DNA of 32,725 bases from a virus. Both the position numbers and the translations under genes were made by a program. The stretch is taken from IMG/VR virus record IMGVR_UViG_3300019135_000049, positions 1 to 32,725 of that record, one strand, 5' to 3'. Positions 22,457 through 29,891 of this stretch are shown in pieces (within the stretch, counting starts at the first letter, position 1; the number at the start of each line of letters is the position of its first letter). The notes beneath the pieces are model-generated. The model was not told the DNA's origin and did not search any database. It worked only from the letters and a program-made list of their open reading frames with translations.

Positions 22457-22545
22457 ATAAATCGCGCCTCCTCCCTTCACTCCAATAATTCTACATAAGA
22501 GAGGAATTTCCTGTTAAAATATATAAAAATTTGTAATATTTTCGG

Positions 22546-22618
22546 TGGATTCGGCAGGACTCGAACCTGCGACCTTCGGATTATAAGTCCGCTGCTCTCC
22601 CGGCTGAGCTACGAGTCC
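22546..22618 (-). tRNA. tRNA-Ile with anticodon UAU
   Basis: 73-nt cloverleaf on the minus strand. The acceptor stem is GGACTCG/CGAATCC, the D stem GCTC/GAGC, and the anticodon loop CTTATAA (anticodon TAT, codon AUA). The T arm is GCAGG-TTCGAGT-CCTGC and the discriminator base is A. CCA is not encoded (CCG follows). There are mismatches at 4-69 (C-A) and 27-43 (G-A), so it may be decaying. Bacillus normally reads AUA with a CAU tRNA carrying lysidine. Confidence 0.9.
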
Positions 22619-22652
22619 AAAAAGAAAAAAAGTAAATCTCCCCTACTCATCA

Positions 22653-22736
22653 TCAATACATATCTCTCAACAACATCAGCAAAACTAACAAAACTACATC
22701 TGACGGAACTGCCTTAAGTAATCGATCAATACTCAT
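22653..22736 (-). CDS. Possible 27-aa hydrophobic peptide
   Basis: ATG at 22736, just after the HNH stop. The peptide MSIDRLLKAVPSDVVLLVLL (first 20 residues) continues with two Leu and Arg-Asp-Met-Tyr and could span a membrane. No clear ribosome site; translation would depend on coupling to the HNH gene. It may be a chance ORF. Confidence 0.3.
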   Translation of the reverse strand: MSIDRLLKAVPSDVVLLVLLMLLRDMY

Positions 22737-22737
22737 C

Positions 22738-23181
22738 TCAACTGTTCGCAGCAATTTCCTCATTTTGCTCATCCTTCTTTTGTTTGTAGTATTGTTTTTG
22801 GCATTCGTTGCAACAAAATTTCGTATTCTTGTTCACTATGTATTCAGCGCAAAACAAACACTTCTTCACAATATGTCCCTCAGTTGCGATTTCTTCAAAT
22901 ATTGGATACAAATCATATCTCCGCATGAAATTGTGTAACTTAGTATGCTGCCCTTTTTCAAGTACAAGCAAATTTTGTGGTCTATTGTCACTCGGATTCA
23001 AATTCAAATGATGTACTTCTTCGTTATCCCTTAATGGTCTACCCAACATCTTCTCAGCAATATAAATATGCTGATATAAATAGCCAGCCCACTGTCCATG
23101 TTTAATTGATTTTGGGTGATCCGGTTTGTAAATCAATATGTATCCATTCGATTTCTTATCCTTTTTCATCTTTTGTTTCAT
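22738..23181 (-). CDS. HNH homing-type endonuclease
   Basis: 147 residues. The HNH_3-type nuclease motif EEVHHLNLNPSDNRPQNLLV lies at about 54-73, preceded by YLYQHIYIAEKMLGRPL. The C-terminal 40 residues form a four-cysteine zinc ribbon (CLFC near 108, CCNEC near 124). Proteins of this kind nick or cut DNA and are often mobile passengers in phages. The gene sits beside the tRNA and among small accessory genes, as freestanding HNH genes often do. GGAGG is present upstream, at somewhat long spacing. Confidence 0.9.
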   Translation of the reverse strand: MKQKMKKDKKSNGYILIYKPDHPKSIKHGQWAGYLYQHIYIAEKMLGRPLRDNEEVHHLNLNPSDNRPQNLLVLEKGQHTKLHNFMRRYDLYPIFEEIATEGHIVKKCLFCAEYIVNKNTKFCCNECQKQYYKQKKDEQNEEIAANS

Positions 23182-23204
23182 TCACTTCAACTCCTCCAAA
23201 ATAA

Positions 23205-23228
23205 AAAACACCCCGAATAAGGATGTTT
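23205..23228 (-). terminator. Intrinsic terminator
   Basis: ACATCC/GGGTGT stem (6 bp, one U-G pair) with a 7-nt loop, then TTTTTT on the minus strand, after the 23235 gene. Confidence 0.65.
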
Positions 23229-23234
23229 TATCAA

Positions 23235-23423
23235 TCAACTTAATTTGTTCTCTTCGCTATCTCCATCACTAAAATTCTTTTGTTTTCTTTTTTCTTCAAT
23301 TTTTCTGTTTACACTATCAATAATAATCATTTTAATAATTTCAATAATACGTTCATATTTTTCTTTGCTAGTCACATTGATTTTTACCTCTCGTATGATT
23401 GGAACATTTTTCGGTCTTGGCAT
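23235..23423 (-). CDS. Small basic hypothetical protein, 62 aa
   Basis: MPRPKNVPIIREVKINVTSK, then YERIIEIIKMIIIDSVNRKI and a Lys/Glu tail. The ATG at 23423 has GAGGGATCAAT upstream. The longer ORF starting at 23540 lacks such a site and has a different composition. One helix could be amphipathic. Likely a DNA- or protein-binding accessory peptide; not recognised. Confidence 0.55.
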   Translation of the reverse strand: MPRPKNVPIIREVKINVTSKEKYERIIEIIKMIIIDSVNRKIEEKRKQKNFSDGDSEENKLS

Positions 23424-23551
23424 ATTGATCCCTCTTTCATGCTGTTCATCCATTTTAATGTACAAAAAACAAAAAGGGGTATCAATCATCGATTCTTTAC
23501 AGAAAAGTAAAAAAGCTACATTTCTAAATGTCGCTTTCATCCAGATGAAAT

Positions 23552-23734
23552 CTAATCCTCAAATGACAGCTTAAATGTTAAAAATTCTATAATGTAACTT
23601 AAATAAAACATTGATAGAAATATTTTCCAAAAAGTTGTATCAACTCCCCACAAATCTAATAATTCCTGACCTAAATAACTCGCAAGAAGTAAAAATATAG
23701 CTCGAAATGTTAGCGATAAAATAAACTCTAACAA
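23552..23734 (-). CDS. Small membrane protein, 60 aa
   Basis: TTG start at 23734 behind AAGGGG. Two hydrophobic segments are present (ILSLTFRAIFLLLASYLG at about 4-21 and FWKIFLSMFYLSYIIEF at about 36-52), with few charges between. Size and pattern would allow a holin-like or other small membrane role, but the location is far from any endolysin and none is found. Function unknown. Confidence 0.55.
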   Translation of the reverse strand: MLEFILSLTFRAIFLLLASYLGQELLDLWGVDTTFWKIFLSMFYLSYIIEFLTFKLSFED

Positions 23735-23736
23735 AT

Positions 23737-24167
23737 TTATACCCCTTTCTTCATTTGTTCATCATTATTAACAGGCTCCCAATCATCAAATGGCACATCT
23801 TCTTCATCGCATCGCAAAACATACTTAATGTACGCATGACTATATTAAAAAACTCGCGTACATTCTGCTTAAAAACAGCATCTGCATGTAACCACCGTTC
23901 CATTTCCGTTTCAAATCGCTCTGAAAACTCTTGATTCCATTCGCCATCATCATTCCAAAATTTCACGCCATTATCTTGTAAAAACCGTTCTAAGAAATCA
24001 CCCCAACTCGTCAAAGCATTCACAAAATCTTTAAACTCTTCATTCTTCGCTACTCTTCCTGCTATCTCGTTGTATATGTATTCTTCAATATCCCTTTCGC
24101 TATACGGCACAAATACATATTCGTCACCGACTAAAAACACATGATGTCCTTTTGGGGCAACGATCAT
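23737..24167 (-). CDS. Hypothetical protein with a probably frameshifted C-terminus
   Basis: From ATG 24167 (overlapping the upstream stop by ATGA) the first about 105 residues are acidic and consistent: VFLVGDEYVFVPYSERDIEE, ALTSWGDFLERFLQDNGVKF, EMERWLHADAVFKQNVREFF. The same frame then becomes unlike protein (MRTLSMFCDAMKKMCHLMIG) and stops at 23751. The -1 frame from the same place gives SHAYIKYVLRCDEEDVPFDD and WEPVNNDEQMKKGV, ending at 23737 three bases before the next start. A one-base loss near 23850 would explain this. Function unknown. Confidence 0.5.
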
Positions 24168-24577
24168 TCATTGTCATCTCCCTTTTTGAATTCCGGTAAA
24201 TCTACTTTCGGTATGGGAATAGTACGCAATGTGTTTAGTTTCATTGCTTCCTCAAGTGACTTCTTAAAGTCAACACTCCCAAGCGCCTTTTGCAATTTCG
24301 GATCTGACTTCAATGCTTCAATCAATGAATTATCTTTCTTTTTTCGTTCTTCAACATTAACTTCTTTTTTAACTTCCTGTTTCGATTCAATCAACATCTT
24401 TACAAGCAATTCAAGTTTCTCTAATCGCTCAAGAATAACTCGCATATCCTCTTCCATCTGGAGTAAAAACCGTTTTGCTATACCATCAAAAAGTAAATTG
24501 TTTGCACCTTTTGCAGTATTAAAGATTAGTTGTTGCAATTCTTCTTCACGCATATCAATCAATCGTTTGTTTCTCAT
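24164..24577 (-). CDS. Coiled-coil hypothetical protein, 137 aa
   Basis: Highly charged, with helices at about 35-75 (MRVILERLEKLELLVKMLIE) and a Lys-rich middle. The C-terminus is Pro-containing (TIPIPKVDLPEFKKGDDNE). GAAAGGAG lies upstream of the ATG, and the stop overlaps the next start. It may be a dimerising adaptor. Family not recognised. Confidence 0.6.
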   Translation of the reverse strand: MRNKRLIDMREEELQQLIFNTAKGANNLLFDGIAKRFLLQMEEDMRVILERLEKLELLVKMLIESKQEVKKEVNVEERKKKDNSLIEALKSDPKLQKALGSVDFKKSLEEAMKLNTLRTIPIPKVDLPEFKKGDDNE

Positions 24578-24678
24578 CGTTTCTTCTCCTTTCTTTTTTC
24601 AATTTGTTGCTGCTTTTCTTGATATTGCTTTTGATACTCTCTAAACAATTGCTCAAACGTCTTTTTTCTGTTCTTCAA
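24574..24678 (-). CDS. Possible 34-aa basic coiled-coil peptide
   Basis: TTG 24678 begins LKNRKKTFEQLFREYQKQYQ, then more Lys/Gln/Glu. It overlaps the next start by ATGA, and GGAG is 11 nt upstream. The coupling suggests a real first cistron, but no ATG is present and it is short. Confidence 0.3.
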   Translation of the reverse strand: MKNRKKTFEQLFREYQKQYQEKQQQIEKRKEKKR

Positions 24679-24706
24679 ACAATCATCAACTCCACTAAAA
24701 AAGATG

Positions 24707-24729
24707 AGGCAGGATTTATCGTCCTGCCT
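24707..24729 (-). terminator. Intrinsic terminator
   Basis: 8-bp stem AGGCAGGA/TCCTGCCT with a 7-nt loop. On the minus strand it is followed by CATC and TTTTTT, so it ends the transcript of the Xre gene at 24859 after about 130 nt of 3' region. Confidence 0.65.
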
Positions 24730-24771
24730 TTTGAAAAGGGTGTAAATATATAATTATAGGAGGTTTGAAAT

Positions 24772-24831
24772 ATGGGATACAGTATCGTGTCTATGCTTAT
24801 ATTTAACGACCGAGCAATAGACGGGCACTAG
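24772..24831 (+). CDS. Mini-ORF of 19 codons with a perfect ribosome site (plus strand)
   Basis: AGGAGG is 8 nt upstream of the ATG; the peptide is MGYSIVSMLIFNDRAIDGH. It is opposite to every neighbouring gene and lies antisense to the 3' untranslated part of the Xre transcript. It may be a small toxin or regulatory peptide, or chance. Confidence 0.3.
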   Translation: MGYSIVSMLIFNDRAIDGH

Positions 24832-24858
24832 AATAACACTGGCGATGCGGTCAGAAAA

Positions 24859-25038
24859 TCAATCTACAAAAAACAGTGATACTCCGAATATCTCTTCAAT
24901 CTTCTTCACCACTTTCTTAGACGGTTTCCTTTTACCATTCTCAATTAGAGAGTACAACGACTGGCTAATCCCTAATTTTTTTGCCATCTCCATTTGAGTA
25001 AAACCGTTCAATATCCGCAATTTCTTGATTTTTGACAT
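24859..25038 (-). CDS. Xre-family regulator, 59 aa
   Basis: A minimal Cro/CI-type HTH: KIKKLRILNGFTQMEMAKKL, then GISQSLYSLIENGKRKPSKK. It is nearly only the DNA-binding domain, with a short hydrophobic end. ATG 25038 has GAGGTGAGAGGTG before it. Terminators on both sides make it a single-gene unit between the sigma-like gene and the accessory row. A Cro-like or anti-repressor role is likely. Confidence 0.85.
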   Translation of the reverse strand: MSKIKKLRILNGFTQMEMAKKLGISQSLYSLIENGKRKPSKKVVKKIEEIFGVSLFFVD

Positions 25039-25087
25039 CACCTCTCACCTCGTTTTGTTAAATGTAATAAATTATTAATTTCCTTAT

Positions 25088-25122
25088 AAAAAAAATAAGA
25101 CAGCCGGAGAAGGATGGCTGCC
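25088..25122 (-). terminator. Intrinsic terminator
   Basis: Minus strand GGCAGCC/GGCTGTC 7-bp stem (one G-U pair) with a 10-nt loop, then TTATTTTTTTT. Located upstream of the Xre gene. Confidence 0.6.
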
Positions 25123-25148
25123 TAAAAATAAAGAAAATGGAGGAAAAA

Positions 25149-25196
25149 ATGACCAGACTGTTGCAGATCTCTCACACATATAAAAATGAGAAATGA
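25149..25196 (+). CDS. Mini-ORF of 15 codons with GGAGG site (plus strand)
   Basis: GGAGG is 5 nt before ATG; the peptide is MTRLLQISHTYKNEK. Like the one at 24772 it runs against its neighbours and lies between two hairpins. Weakly supported. Confidence 0.2.
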   Translation: MTRLLQISHTYKNEK

Positions 25197-25233
25197 ATTA
25201 GTAATACTTTGTTTGTTGAAGAAATTACAAAAC

Positions 25234-25264
25234 AAAAAGAGCAAGTAAAAAACATTACTTGCTC
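25234..25264 (-). terminator. Strong terminator after the sigma-like gene
   Basis: 10-bp perfect stem GAGCAAGTAA/TTACTTGCTC, then TTTTT on the minus strand, about 55 bp after the stop codon. Confidence 0.85.
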
Positions 25265-25317
25265 CCTTCACTATATTATGTACTTTATCCTAACCCATTT
25301 TGTAATATTTTATTAAT

Positions 25318-26535
25318 TTAGCTAACTTTATTATTAATATTTCTTAATTCATTATGTAGATATTTAAACTCTTTATGTATGTAGTTTGTTAATACTGTCG
25401 TACACTGGTACACAATATTACGTTTCTGCTCAAGTGTCAACTGCGGTATTTCATTCCGTTCTAAAATGGATTCTAACACTGCATATGTCTCTTTTGCTTT
25501 TTGCCCCTTAATCTTAACACGATTCAGATTATCAATAATGATGTCAAAGATGGTTTCTCCTGTTTCTTTTCTATTAGCTTGCAACTTTTCGAAATCTTTA
25601 AACCCTTTAACAATAACCTCTCCTTTTCGATAATGTTGTTTGAGCCATCCGATAAAAACAGCCCATTTTACATCAATAATATGTTCCTTTAGGCTAAACT
25701 TTTCAACATTTGCAATGGCAATAAATAAATCAACAATTGCTTGGGCTTTTGGTAAATTATGCTTGTTTCGTGCAATTTTCCATTGTTTGTATAGATTATT
25801 AATTACTTGCGCTATTTTCTTTTCATGTTTCATGAATGCTTGCTCAGAAATCCCGATTCTCTCTGCAATCTTTTCTCTTGACTCTGACCCCTTGCTAAAA
25901 TCATAATTGTAATGTGTATAGTAATCTTTGATATACGGATACACTTCCCGTTGTCTTGGTGTTAGATGCTCTTCAATATCAACGACTTGAAGAAATGTTT
26001 CAAAATCATCCTCATCGGCTAATTCCCTGTATTTTTTAAACAATTCTTTTTCAATTAAGTGCTTCTTATTTTGATCATGAATAGATTCCTTTACAAATTC
26101 CCTTTCTTTGAGTCCGTCTTGATTGATGGACTCGTTTCCATACTCTTTTTTCACTAAAGATTTGAATTGATTTTTAACCCAACCACTAAACCTCTGTGTT
26201 AATTCTTTCTCATGTAAATTAGCAATAGCATGTTTTTGATTGATTTTCGGGAGTTGCTTTCCAAAAAAGTCAATAACAAAATCCCAATACTGTGAATCAA
26301 AATCTTCCTTATTAAAATACTTTTTATAACCTAGTTTGTTATATAGATAATTATGTATTTTGTTTAAATCATCGACACTATATGTAATTGATGTACGTAC
26401 CTCAATACTTTTCCCTATTTTTACTACTTTTTTATGTTCAACAACTAATTGTTCAAATACACCAAATTCACCATTTACGTAGCCAACACAAAAATCTTTA
26501 AATGTATTAAATTTTCCATTCAATTTCTTTTCCAT
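25318..26535 (-). CDS. Sigma-like / late regulator protein, 405 aa
   Basis: The strongest signal is at about residues 191-245: LTPRQREVYPYIKDYYTHYN, then SREKIAERIGISEQAFMKHE, which looks like region 4 of sigma-70 factors (helix-turn-helix binding the -35 element). Upstream, LTQRFSGWVKNQFKSLVKKE may correspond to region 2 or 3, but weakly. The C-terminal 150 residues are helical and not recognised. A phage sigma or late activator is a good guess. GGAGGAATTAGA precedes the ATG. It lies just before the accessory row and the packaging operon in transcription order. Confidence 0.6.
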   Translation of the reverse strand: MEKKLNGKFNTFKDFCVGYVNGEFGVFEQLVVEHKKVVKIGKSIEVRTSITYSVDDLNKIHNYLYNKLGYKKYFNKEDFDSQYWDFVIDFFGKQLPKINQKHAIANLHEKELTQRFSGWVKNQFKSLVKKEYGNESINQDGLKEREFVKESIHDQNKKHLIEKELFKKYRELADEDDFETFLQVVDIEEHLTPRQREVYPYIKDYYTHYNYDFSKGSESREKIAERIGISEQAFMKHEKKIAQVINNLYKQWKIARNKHNLPKAQAIVDLFIAIANVEKFSLKEHIIDVKWAVFIGWLKQHYRKGEVIVKGFKDFEKLQANRKETGETIFDIIIDNLNRVKIKGQKAKETYAVLESILERNEIPQLTLEQKRNIVYQCTTVLTNYIHKEFKYLHNELRNINNKVS

Positions 26536-26549
26536 TCTAATTCCTCCAT

Positions 26550-26738
26550 TTATTTAAAATTTTTCTCTTTTTCATCCAAACACCACCCACAAACATTTGC
26601 TTTCTTCCTGTCATTGTCATTGCATTTGTCATTGCCATTTGTCATCTTCTCCTTTTCATCACATTGTTTTTGTTTGCATTCTGTTTGGCTGCTTACCGTC
26701 TGTTCATTTTGTATTCTTTGTAATTGTTGAATGCTCAT
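26550..26738 (-). CDS. Small Cys-containing protein, 62 aa
   Basis: MSIQQLQRIQNEQTVSSQTE leads into a Lys/Asn/Asp-rich region and a CGWC motif near the end. AAGGATATTA precedes the ATG. It ends 14 bp before the ATG of the sigma-like gene, so both are probably co-transcribed. It is possible but not certain that it is expressed; the composition is unusually hydrophilic. Confidence 0.45.
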   Translation of the reverse strand: MSIQQLQRIQNEQTVSSQTECKQKQCDEKEKMTNGNDKCNDNDRKKANVCGWCLDEKEKNFK

Positions 26739-26792
26739 TAATATCCTTTTGTTTGCATTTGACTCTAGTCATGTGTTGGACTCGAAATTTTC

Positions 26793-27355
26793 ACTCCACA
26801 AAGTTGTGGAGTCAATTATTCATCAACACCAAGAAGAAAGCGAAACATTTACCCTCATGTGACATCACCCCTTTCAAATCTTGACGCGCTGTTTACAGAT
26901 TGTTCCGAGTAGATTGCCACTGCAATCTTACTCATGTTTCGATGCTACGCATTCGAGAATTAACATTTTTGACTCATTTGTAATTGAAAAAATATAATTA
27001 AAATTATTCAAACCCTTGTCGCTCTAGGCTTCAACGGACTTTCTTGACATATTAGACCTATTTTTTTATGTTTTTCTTTGTCAATGTTCTAAAATGCTTG
27101 ATAAATAAGGATTTTTAATACTTTGTGAAAATTTTATATTAAATGTTTGAAAAATATTGATATATCAACGTTTTTAATACTTTTTTGACATTCACATAAT
27201 TTATTGTAGATTGAAATTGAAGAGAAAAATTTTATATTAAAATCGATGAAACCCTTATGGTTGTAAGGTTGGAGCCACTTTCTTGACATCGATGCTATAA
27301 TATAAATAATCACAAATAAGCGTATGCTTATTTTGACCTTTCAGTTGTAAACAGC
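26793..27355. repeat. Candidate replication origin: repeats and dyads in a 630-bp gene-free stretch
   Basis: No credible gene lies between 26739 and 27373. The stretch is AT-rich and contains a 20-bp dyad at 26793-26812 (ACTCCACAA/TTGTGGAGT) and a bulged 11-bp hairpin at 26907-26933. Two related 49-nt units at 27002-27050 and 27241-27289 share AAACCCTT and ACTTTCTTGACAT at constant spacing. AAAATTTTATATTAAA (27128 and 27226) and TTTTTAATACTTT (27112 and 27171) are exact repeats. TTGATATATCAA is a palindrome at 27157, and AATAAGC/GCTTATT a dyad at 27315. GCTGTTTACA at 26888 recurs inverted at 27346. This lies directly downstream of the helicase gene. Confidence 0.55.
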
Positions 27356-27373
27356 ATGTCAATTTGTATATAA

Positions 27374-29119
27374 TTAGGGTGCTACAAAGTACTTCTGTTG
27401 CTCTTTAAGCTTGAGTTTTTGAAATTGAGGATGCTTTTTGACTCTGTTCCATACAATTGTCCCAAATTGCTTTTGAACATCTGATTTGTGTATTTTCTTT
27501 TGTCCATCGTTGACAAGTATATATATGTGTTGTACGATTTGATCTACTTTAGTCGGCTGTTTAGTAGCCGATTTTTCTTTTTGCTCATCTTTCGGCTCAA
27601 TTGTTTCTGTTAGCTTTGCATTCTTCATTTCTTTAAGTACCATATGTACAATTTCTTCATCCTTTGTAACTATGTAGAATTTCCCCTTTGGGTTTGCATT
27701 GCGTTGGATACGTTTCATTGATTGATATATTTCTGCTGCTATATAACCTTCCTGTATCGCTCTGAATTTAGCATTTTTGAATTTGCCCCTATTGTCTACT
27801 TGTAGACTATTCTTTCCGAGCGTTTTGTCTGCATATTGCATGTAATGAATAAGATATTGAGCGTTTGATATGTTTGGTGTTCCAAGTATCCAAACATTGT
27901 CAAAATCGCTATATGTATTTTTCCCGATAAGATTGCCGAACCATGCGATAGCATATGATTGTTCGTTGTAATCTGGATCAGTTTCCTTTTCTTTTTCCTT
28001 CCAGACATCATCGTTAAAAGCCTTTTTCATATGACCGTATAGCGTATCTGCGAATCGCTTCTGAATGACGAGAAGTGTTTTTTCTCCATTAATGTGCCGT
28101 TCTTGTATCATCTGTGTGATATTTTCGAAGTACTTCTTTTCATTTGCTGCAATTGTACTTTTTGAACTATTCATTTTGATATGTATGTATTTGCTTTCAG
28201 AATGGTCTATGAGCCGTGTTTGACGCTGAACTTTGAATTTACTATGCACTTCGTATACTCCATCTATTCCGGCTGATGCATCAAGAATAATATTATTTTT
28301 GAGCCCCCAGTGTTTGTGTCGTCTGTTTAATGTGTGGAGTTCTTCGCTGTTGTGCAGAGCTAATACATTTTTGTCATACAGAAGCAATACCGTATCAAGA
28401 AAATTCTCTAGTTTGCGTTTAATTTTAAGATCGTGCTGATGTTTGATTTCATCCTGCATCATATCTTTAAATTGTTGTAGTAGCTCTTTTTCGATTTTTG
28501 GATAAATTCTTGTTATCGCTGTTGAATTGTTAGTTGCTAATTCATTAAGTGTTCGACAAGCTTTGTCAAACAGTTCACTGTTTTTGAATGATATGTACTG
28601 ACGAACATAGCTATATATTGCATAAGAATATTTGTATATCGGGAAATTAACCTTTTCATCTAAAATGAGCGTATGTCTGCCTTCTGTGAAAATCGCCCGT
28701 TCTGCATCGTTTTCACAAAGGTCTATGTATCGTTTGTGACTAATGATGATGACTTGTTTTCGTTGCAATTCCTTCGCGTTCTTCTTCCACTTCTGCCAAT
28801 TCTCTGCCGTGATAACGACTACATGATTACGAATGAAGCTGTTTTCTTGTATTGTTTGTGCCGATCGTTCTGATTCATCGTTGAAGCGTTTAACGATTAG
28901 AAATTTACGACCTGTGCTAAATCTTAAATATTCACGAATTGTCAGGTCTGTATATCGACTTTTGCCCAGTCCTGCTTCAAAGTTGACCACTTTAAATATG
29001 TTTTCACCTGTTTCATCTTCCGTTATCAGTTTTCGCAAATAATCAATCTTTTGTATATACTTGTCACCGTATTTTTGATAATAGGCATCATCCTTTTGAA
29101 TAATCTGCTTCGTCTCCAT
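27374..29119 (-). CDS. DEAD-like helicase / replication protein
   Basis: 581 residues of the superfamily-2 type. Walker A EAGLGKSR is at about 48-55 and the DEAx-like box TLILDEKVNF near 150. A later conserved ILDASAGIDGVY is at about 280, and a C-terminal part contains MKRIQRNANPKGKFYIV, typical of helicase motifs V-VI. The C-terminal 60 residues (SATKQPTKVDQIVQHIYILV onward) look like a small winged-helix DNA-binding domain. No separate Rep or primase is seen, so it may be the main replication protein. It lies next to the repeat-rich candidate origin. Its short relation to known plasmid Rep families cannot be settled from sequence alone. Confidence 0.7.
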   Translation of the reverse strand: METKQIIQKDDAYYQKYGDKYIQKIDYLRKLITEDETGENIFKVVNFEAGLGKSRYTDLTIREYLRFSTGRKFLIVKRFNDESERSAQTIQENSFIRNHVVVITAENWQKWKKNAKELQRKQVIIISHKRYIDLCENDAERAIFTEGRHTLILDEKVNFPIYKYSYAIYSYVRQYISFKNSELFDKACRTLNELATNNSTAITRIYPKIEKELLQQFKDMMQDEIKHQHDLKIKRKLENFLDTVLLLYDKNVLALHNSEELHTLNRRHKHWGLKNNIILDASAGIDGVYEVHSKFKVQRQTRLIDHSESKYIHIKMNSSKSTIAANEKKYFENITQMIQERHINGEKTLLVIQKRFADTLYGHMKKAFNDDVWKEKEKETDPDYNEQSYAIAWFGNLIGKNTYSDFDNVWILGTPNISNAQYLIHYMQYADKTLGKNSLQVDNRGKFKNAKFRAIQEGYIAAEIYQSMKRIQRNANPKGKFYIVTKDEEIVHMVLKEMKNAKLTETIEPKDEQKEKSATKQPTKVDQIVQHIYILVNDGQKKIHKSDVQKQFGTIVWNRVKKHPQFQKLKLKEQQKYFVAP

Positions 29120-29123
29120 GCTC

Positions 29124-29336
29124 TCACCGCCCTTCTGTCATTTGAGCTAAGAAAGCATGGAATTTCTGATCTTTTTTGTACTGCCCCAATGCTTGCCGAA
29201 TTACTTCTGAATCGTTAAAAATAAATACTCTGCGGTTTTTAGAATTCAAATCCGGTTCAACACCAAGAAGAAGAAATCCCTTACATTGCAAATAGATTGC
29301 TAATTTACGAGAATGAATGATTAACGTTTCCGTCAT
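29124..29336 (-). CDS. DUF5659-like small protein
   Basis: 70 residues: IYLQCKGFLLLGVEPDLNSK, then NRRVFIFNDSEVIRQALGQY. The pattern of a buried GF.LL, followed by a beta hairpin and a helix with IRQA, resembles small DUF5659 proteins found with plasmid and phage replication genes. AAGGGGGAATTAA precedes the ATG. It ends 4 bp before the helicase start, so it is probably in the same operon and could be a helicase accessory factor. Function unknown. Confidence 0.6.
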   Translation of the reverse strand: MTETLIIHSRKLAIYLQCKGFLLLGVEPDLNSKNRRVFIFNDSEVIRQALGQYKKDQKFHAFLAQMTEGR

Positions 29337-29397
29337 TTAATTCCCCCTTGTTTTCATGATGTTACAAAATCAGTAACATCATTATCTTTAACAAAAT

Positions 29398-29595
29398 TCA
29401 GTTTTTAACGCGGTTATCGTGTGTTTCGATGTAGCGTCTATATGCTTCTAAATTCTCTTTCTTCAAATCCATTTTGCCGTTTTCATATTGAGAGATGGCT
29501 GCACTTGTGATACCGATTGCCGAAGCAATTTCTTTAATTTTGATTTTCTTCTCTCTTCGCATGATCGTGTATATATGACGTTGTTTTAGATTCAC
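29398..29595 (-). CDS. Xre-family regulator, 65 aa
   Basis: HTH: IYTIMRREKKIKIKEIASAI, then GITSAAISQYENGKMDLKKE. The start is GTG at 29595 with a perfect AAGGAGG 8 nt upstream. Sits at the head of the helicase operon, so it may set copy number or repress replication in the lysogenic state. Confidence 0.85.
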   Translation of the reverse strand: MNLKQRHIYTIMRREKKIKIKEIASAIGITSAAISQYENGKMDLKKENLEAYRRYIETHDNRVKN

Positions 29596-29891
29596 TACCC
29601 AATCCTCCTTATCATTAATAAATTAAGCATTTCGAGGGTAAAAAAAGAGTTACCCCCGAAGCGAAGATTAAATATAGTTAATGTCAGTCTATATGTATTT
29701 TTAAAGTTAAAGTATGTACTATACACTATTTTTCTTTTTGTTACGTTTCTTCTTTTGTTGCTGATTCTTGATGAGAGGGTTTAAGTCATCAATCATTAGA
29801 AGTATTTTCTCATGTTGCGGATTCTTGAAGTGTTCTGAATTCTCCAGTCAGCAAAAAATTGCTTAATAGATCTCTTCCCAGTACGTCTACA
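29596..29891 (-). other. Gap with decayed coding remnants
   Basis: No intact gene. Pieces that look like protein lie in different frames: VDVLGRDLLSNFLLTGEF near 29870, and EHFKNPQHEKILLMIDDLNP followed by a Lys-rich end near 29740-29830. They may be parts of one small gene broken by indels. The rest, 29630-29735, is AT-rich with no recognised feature except a possible GGGTAA/TTACCC dyad at about 29636-29656. Confidence 0.4.

Noticed and set aside
26820-26880. Leader peptide MSHEGKCFAFFLVLMNN on the minus strand behind AAAGGGGTG
   Set aside because: Spacing to the start is too short and it overlaps the repeat region; too weak to call as a gene.
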